Assembly (NCBI GenBank): GCA_049700435.1
Contig: JBNAVK010000011.1
Location: 1 to 32,868, forward strand
Length of the DNA: 32,868 nucleotides
Source of the DNA: JAVZLH01 sp049700435
Lineage (GTDB): Archaea > Thermoproteota > Bathyarchaeia > Bathyarchaeales > Bathycorpusculaceae
Reading direction: 5' to 3'
The stretch's first letter is position 1. Every line of letters starts with the position of its first letter. Shown here piece by piece: positions 31,605-32,868 of this stretch. Both the position numbers and the translations under genes were made by a program. The notes beneath the pieces were generated by a model. That model was not told the DNA's origin, ran no database searches, and saw only the letters and a list, made by a program, of their open reading frames with translations.

Positions 31605-32868
31605 TTGAAAAGAACTGCTTTAGCACTGTTAATAGCCCTATGTTTAGTCCCACTAACTTTAGAAAGTTACAAAATATCTGTAAAGGCGAGCCCAACAACA
31701 TGGGTGGTAGACGATGATGGACCTGCCAACTTCACAAGCATCCAAGAAGCAATAAACGCCGCAAACCCGGGAGACACAATTTTTGTGCATAACGGAACCT
31801 ACTACGAAAACCTCATCATCAACAAAAGCATAACGCTCGTAGGAGAAAACAGAGACTACACAATCATAAATGGTAGCAAAATTGACAGTGTGGTCCTAAT
31901 CAAGGCTAGCAACGTAACCGTCAAATGCTTTACAATAACAATGGGCTGGGGCGTTTATTACGGTAGCGGTATTCAAGTTGAGTCAGTTTCAGGCACTGTC
32001 ATATGCGATAATAACATAAATGATAGCCTTAGAGGAATTAGTTTGTATTATTCTGTTAACACCAACGTGTCTAACAACTTTATCAATAGTAGTTACTTTG
32101 ACGGGATTTACCTTCGTTCTTCCAGCAGCAGCATTATTTACAACAACACAATATCTTCTAACAAATACGGAATTACTTTCGACTCTTCAGATGGCAACAT
32201 TGTAAGCGGTAACACTGTTTACCGCAATGAATTCAATGGAATAATATTATTCTACTCTAGAAATAACGTGTTTTGTGGCAATATTATCGATAAAAACAAC
32301 AATGGAATAACCTTAATTCTGTCAAGCAGCGGCAACATTGTTTACCACAACAATTTTTACAACAATGAACAGCAAGTATACACCGATTCTAGAAATGTTT
32401 GGGATTACGATGGAGAGGGTAATTATTGGAGTGACTACAGCGGATATGACCTGGTAAAAGATGGAATAGGTGATACTCCCTACGTAATTGATGATAATAA
32501 CAGAGACAACTTCCCTTTAATGGGGTCTTTTTACAATTTCAATGTAAATTATGCAGAGAAAAACTATCAGATAGCTGTAGTTTCTGATGGGACGGTATCT
32601 AATTTTAATTTTGAAGTTGTGGGTGAGGTTGTAAACAAAATAATCCGTTTTAACGTTAGCAGTGTTGAGGGGTTTTTTGGTTTTTGCAGACTAACAATTC
32701 CAGCTGAGTTGATGGGCTATCCGTATATTGTGTTGGTTAATGGTGCTAGCGTGTCTCCAGCGTATCTTAATATTTCTGGGTCATATGTTCGAATGTATTT
32801 CGCTTGCCCTATTGAAAACGCTCAAGTTTTAATAATTTCTTCTGAAACGTTGCGTTTGTACTTTGAAC
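31605..32868 (+). CDS. Exported NosD-like right-handed beta-helix protein, 3' end outside window
   Basis: The frame is open from TTG 31605 to the last base, giving 421 residues so far. The TTG has GGGTGTGAT (31591-31599) just upstream, and an in-frame stop at 31596-31598 excludes earlier starts. A Sec signal peptide (MKRTALALLIALCLVPLTLE) comes first, then TTWVVDDDGPANFTSIQEAI and GDTIFVHNGTYYENLIINKS, the usual opening of NosD/PbH1 surface proteins. Many short Asn-rich repeats follow (SNNFINSS, YNNTISSNKYG, SGNTVYRNEFNG), forming coils of a parallel beta-helix. The helix ends at about 240-300 with NYWSDYSGYD and DGIGDTPYVID, typical of this family in archaea. Later residues look like a second beta domain. 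Likely binds carbohydrate or surface polymer. Confidence 0.85.
   Translation, partial: MKRTALALLIALCLVPLTLESYKISVKASPTTWVVDDDGPANFTSIQEAINAANPGDTIFVHNGTYYENLIINKSITLVGENRDYTIINGSKIDSVVLIKASNVTVKCFTITMGWGVYYGSGIQVESVSGTVICDNNINDSLRGISLYYSVNTNVSNNFINSSYFDGIYLRSSSSSIIYNNTISSNKYGITFDSSDGNIVSGNTVYRNEFNGIILFYSRNNVFCGNIIDKNNNGITLILSSSGNIVYHNNFYNNEQQVYTDSRNVWDYDGEGNYWSDYSGYDLVKDGIGDTPYVIDDNNRDNFPLMGSFYNFNVNYAEKNYQIAVVSDGTVSNFNFEVVGEVVNKIIRFNVSSVEGFFGFCRLTIPAELMGYPYIVLVNGASVSPAYLNISGSYVRMYFACPIENAQVLIISSETLRLYFE

Noticed and set aside
1..32868. CRISPR arrays, insertion sequences, prophage or rRNA genes
   Set aside because: No regular direct repeats with spacers, no transposase or integrase-like proteins, no phage genes and no rRNA were seen on reading the window. 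Only the short regulatory repeats listed above were found.

Overview
The window is archaeal chromosome. Archaeal signs are TATA-type promoters 20-30 bases before start codons (several genes look leaderless), many TTG starts, a tRNA gene with two bulge-helix-bulge introns, an archaeal three-OB-fold RPA, DUF131 membrane proteins, an archaeal type IV pilin with a class III signal peptide, a SWIM-domain protein, PurS plus a small PurL, and formylmethanofuran:H4MPT formyltransferase (Ftr). The mix of HTH_45 regulators, NosD-like beta-helix proteins and Ftr without other methanogenesis genes suggests a Bathyarchaeia-like Thermoproteota. That placement is inference, not proof.

Layout: 1-2350 holds an N-terminally lost flavodoxin relic, a gene-free stretch with hairpins, a small unknown protein, a SAM methyltransferase and a small winged-helix protein behind a palindromic operator-like sequence. 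From 2600 to 7300 come a membrane-anchored coiled-coil protein overlapping rpiA, an AMP-forming acyl-CoA synthetase and, convergent to them, a MATE transporter. From 7486 to 10715 lie the two-intron elongator tRNA-Met(CAT), RPA divergent from two tandem DUF131 proteins, a 38-residue membrane microprotein, a SWIM zinc-finger protein and an Hsp20. From 10764 to 13097 are a phosphoesterase overlapping an IMPase/FBPase-family phosphatase, then two small convergent winged-helix proteins.

From 13250 to 15424 a minus-strand group encodes an archaeal pilin, a coiled-coil protein, a Roadblock/LC7-linker-beta-domain protein and a second Roadblock/LC7 protein. No GTPase is seen in the window. This is one of the two groups here most worth following. 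After a small regulator comes a large MgtA-like P-type ATPase with an extra C-terminal domain resembling a winged helix, divergent from a small exported protein.

From 19900 to 30325 is a purine locus in two facing halves: plus strand purF-purD-HAD(COG4030/EhaR-like)-ftr-pfkB, and minus strand purM, then purS-purL-purQ. The halves overlap tail to tail by 18 bases. Together they cover PRPP amidotransfer, GAR synthesis, FGAM synthesis and AIR synthesis. Two uncharacterised enzymes (HAD hydrolase and PfkB kinase) are translationally coupled to Ftr inside the purine operon, which points to a link between purine and pterin one-carbon metabolism. The right end has an HTH_45 regulator, a membrane-anchored protein with a possible winged helix, and the 5' part of an exported NosD-like beta-helix protein that runs off the edge.
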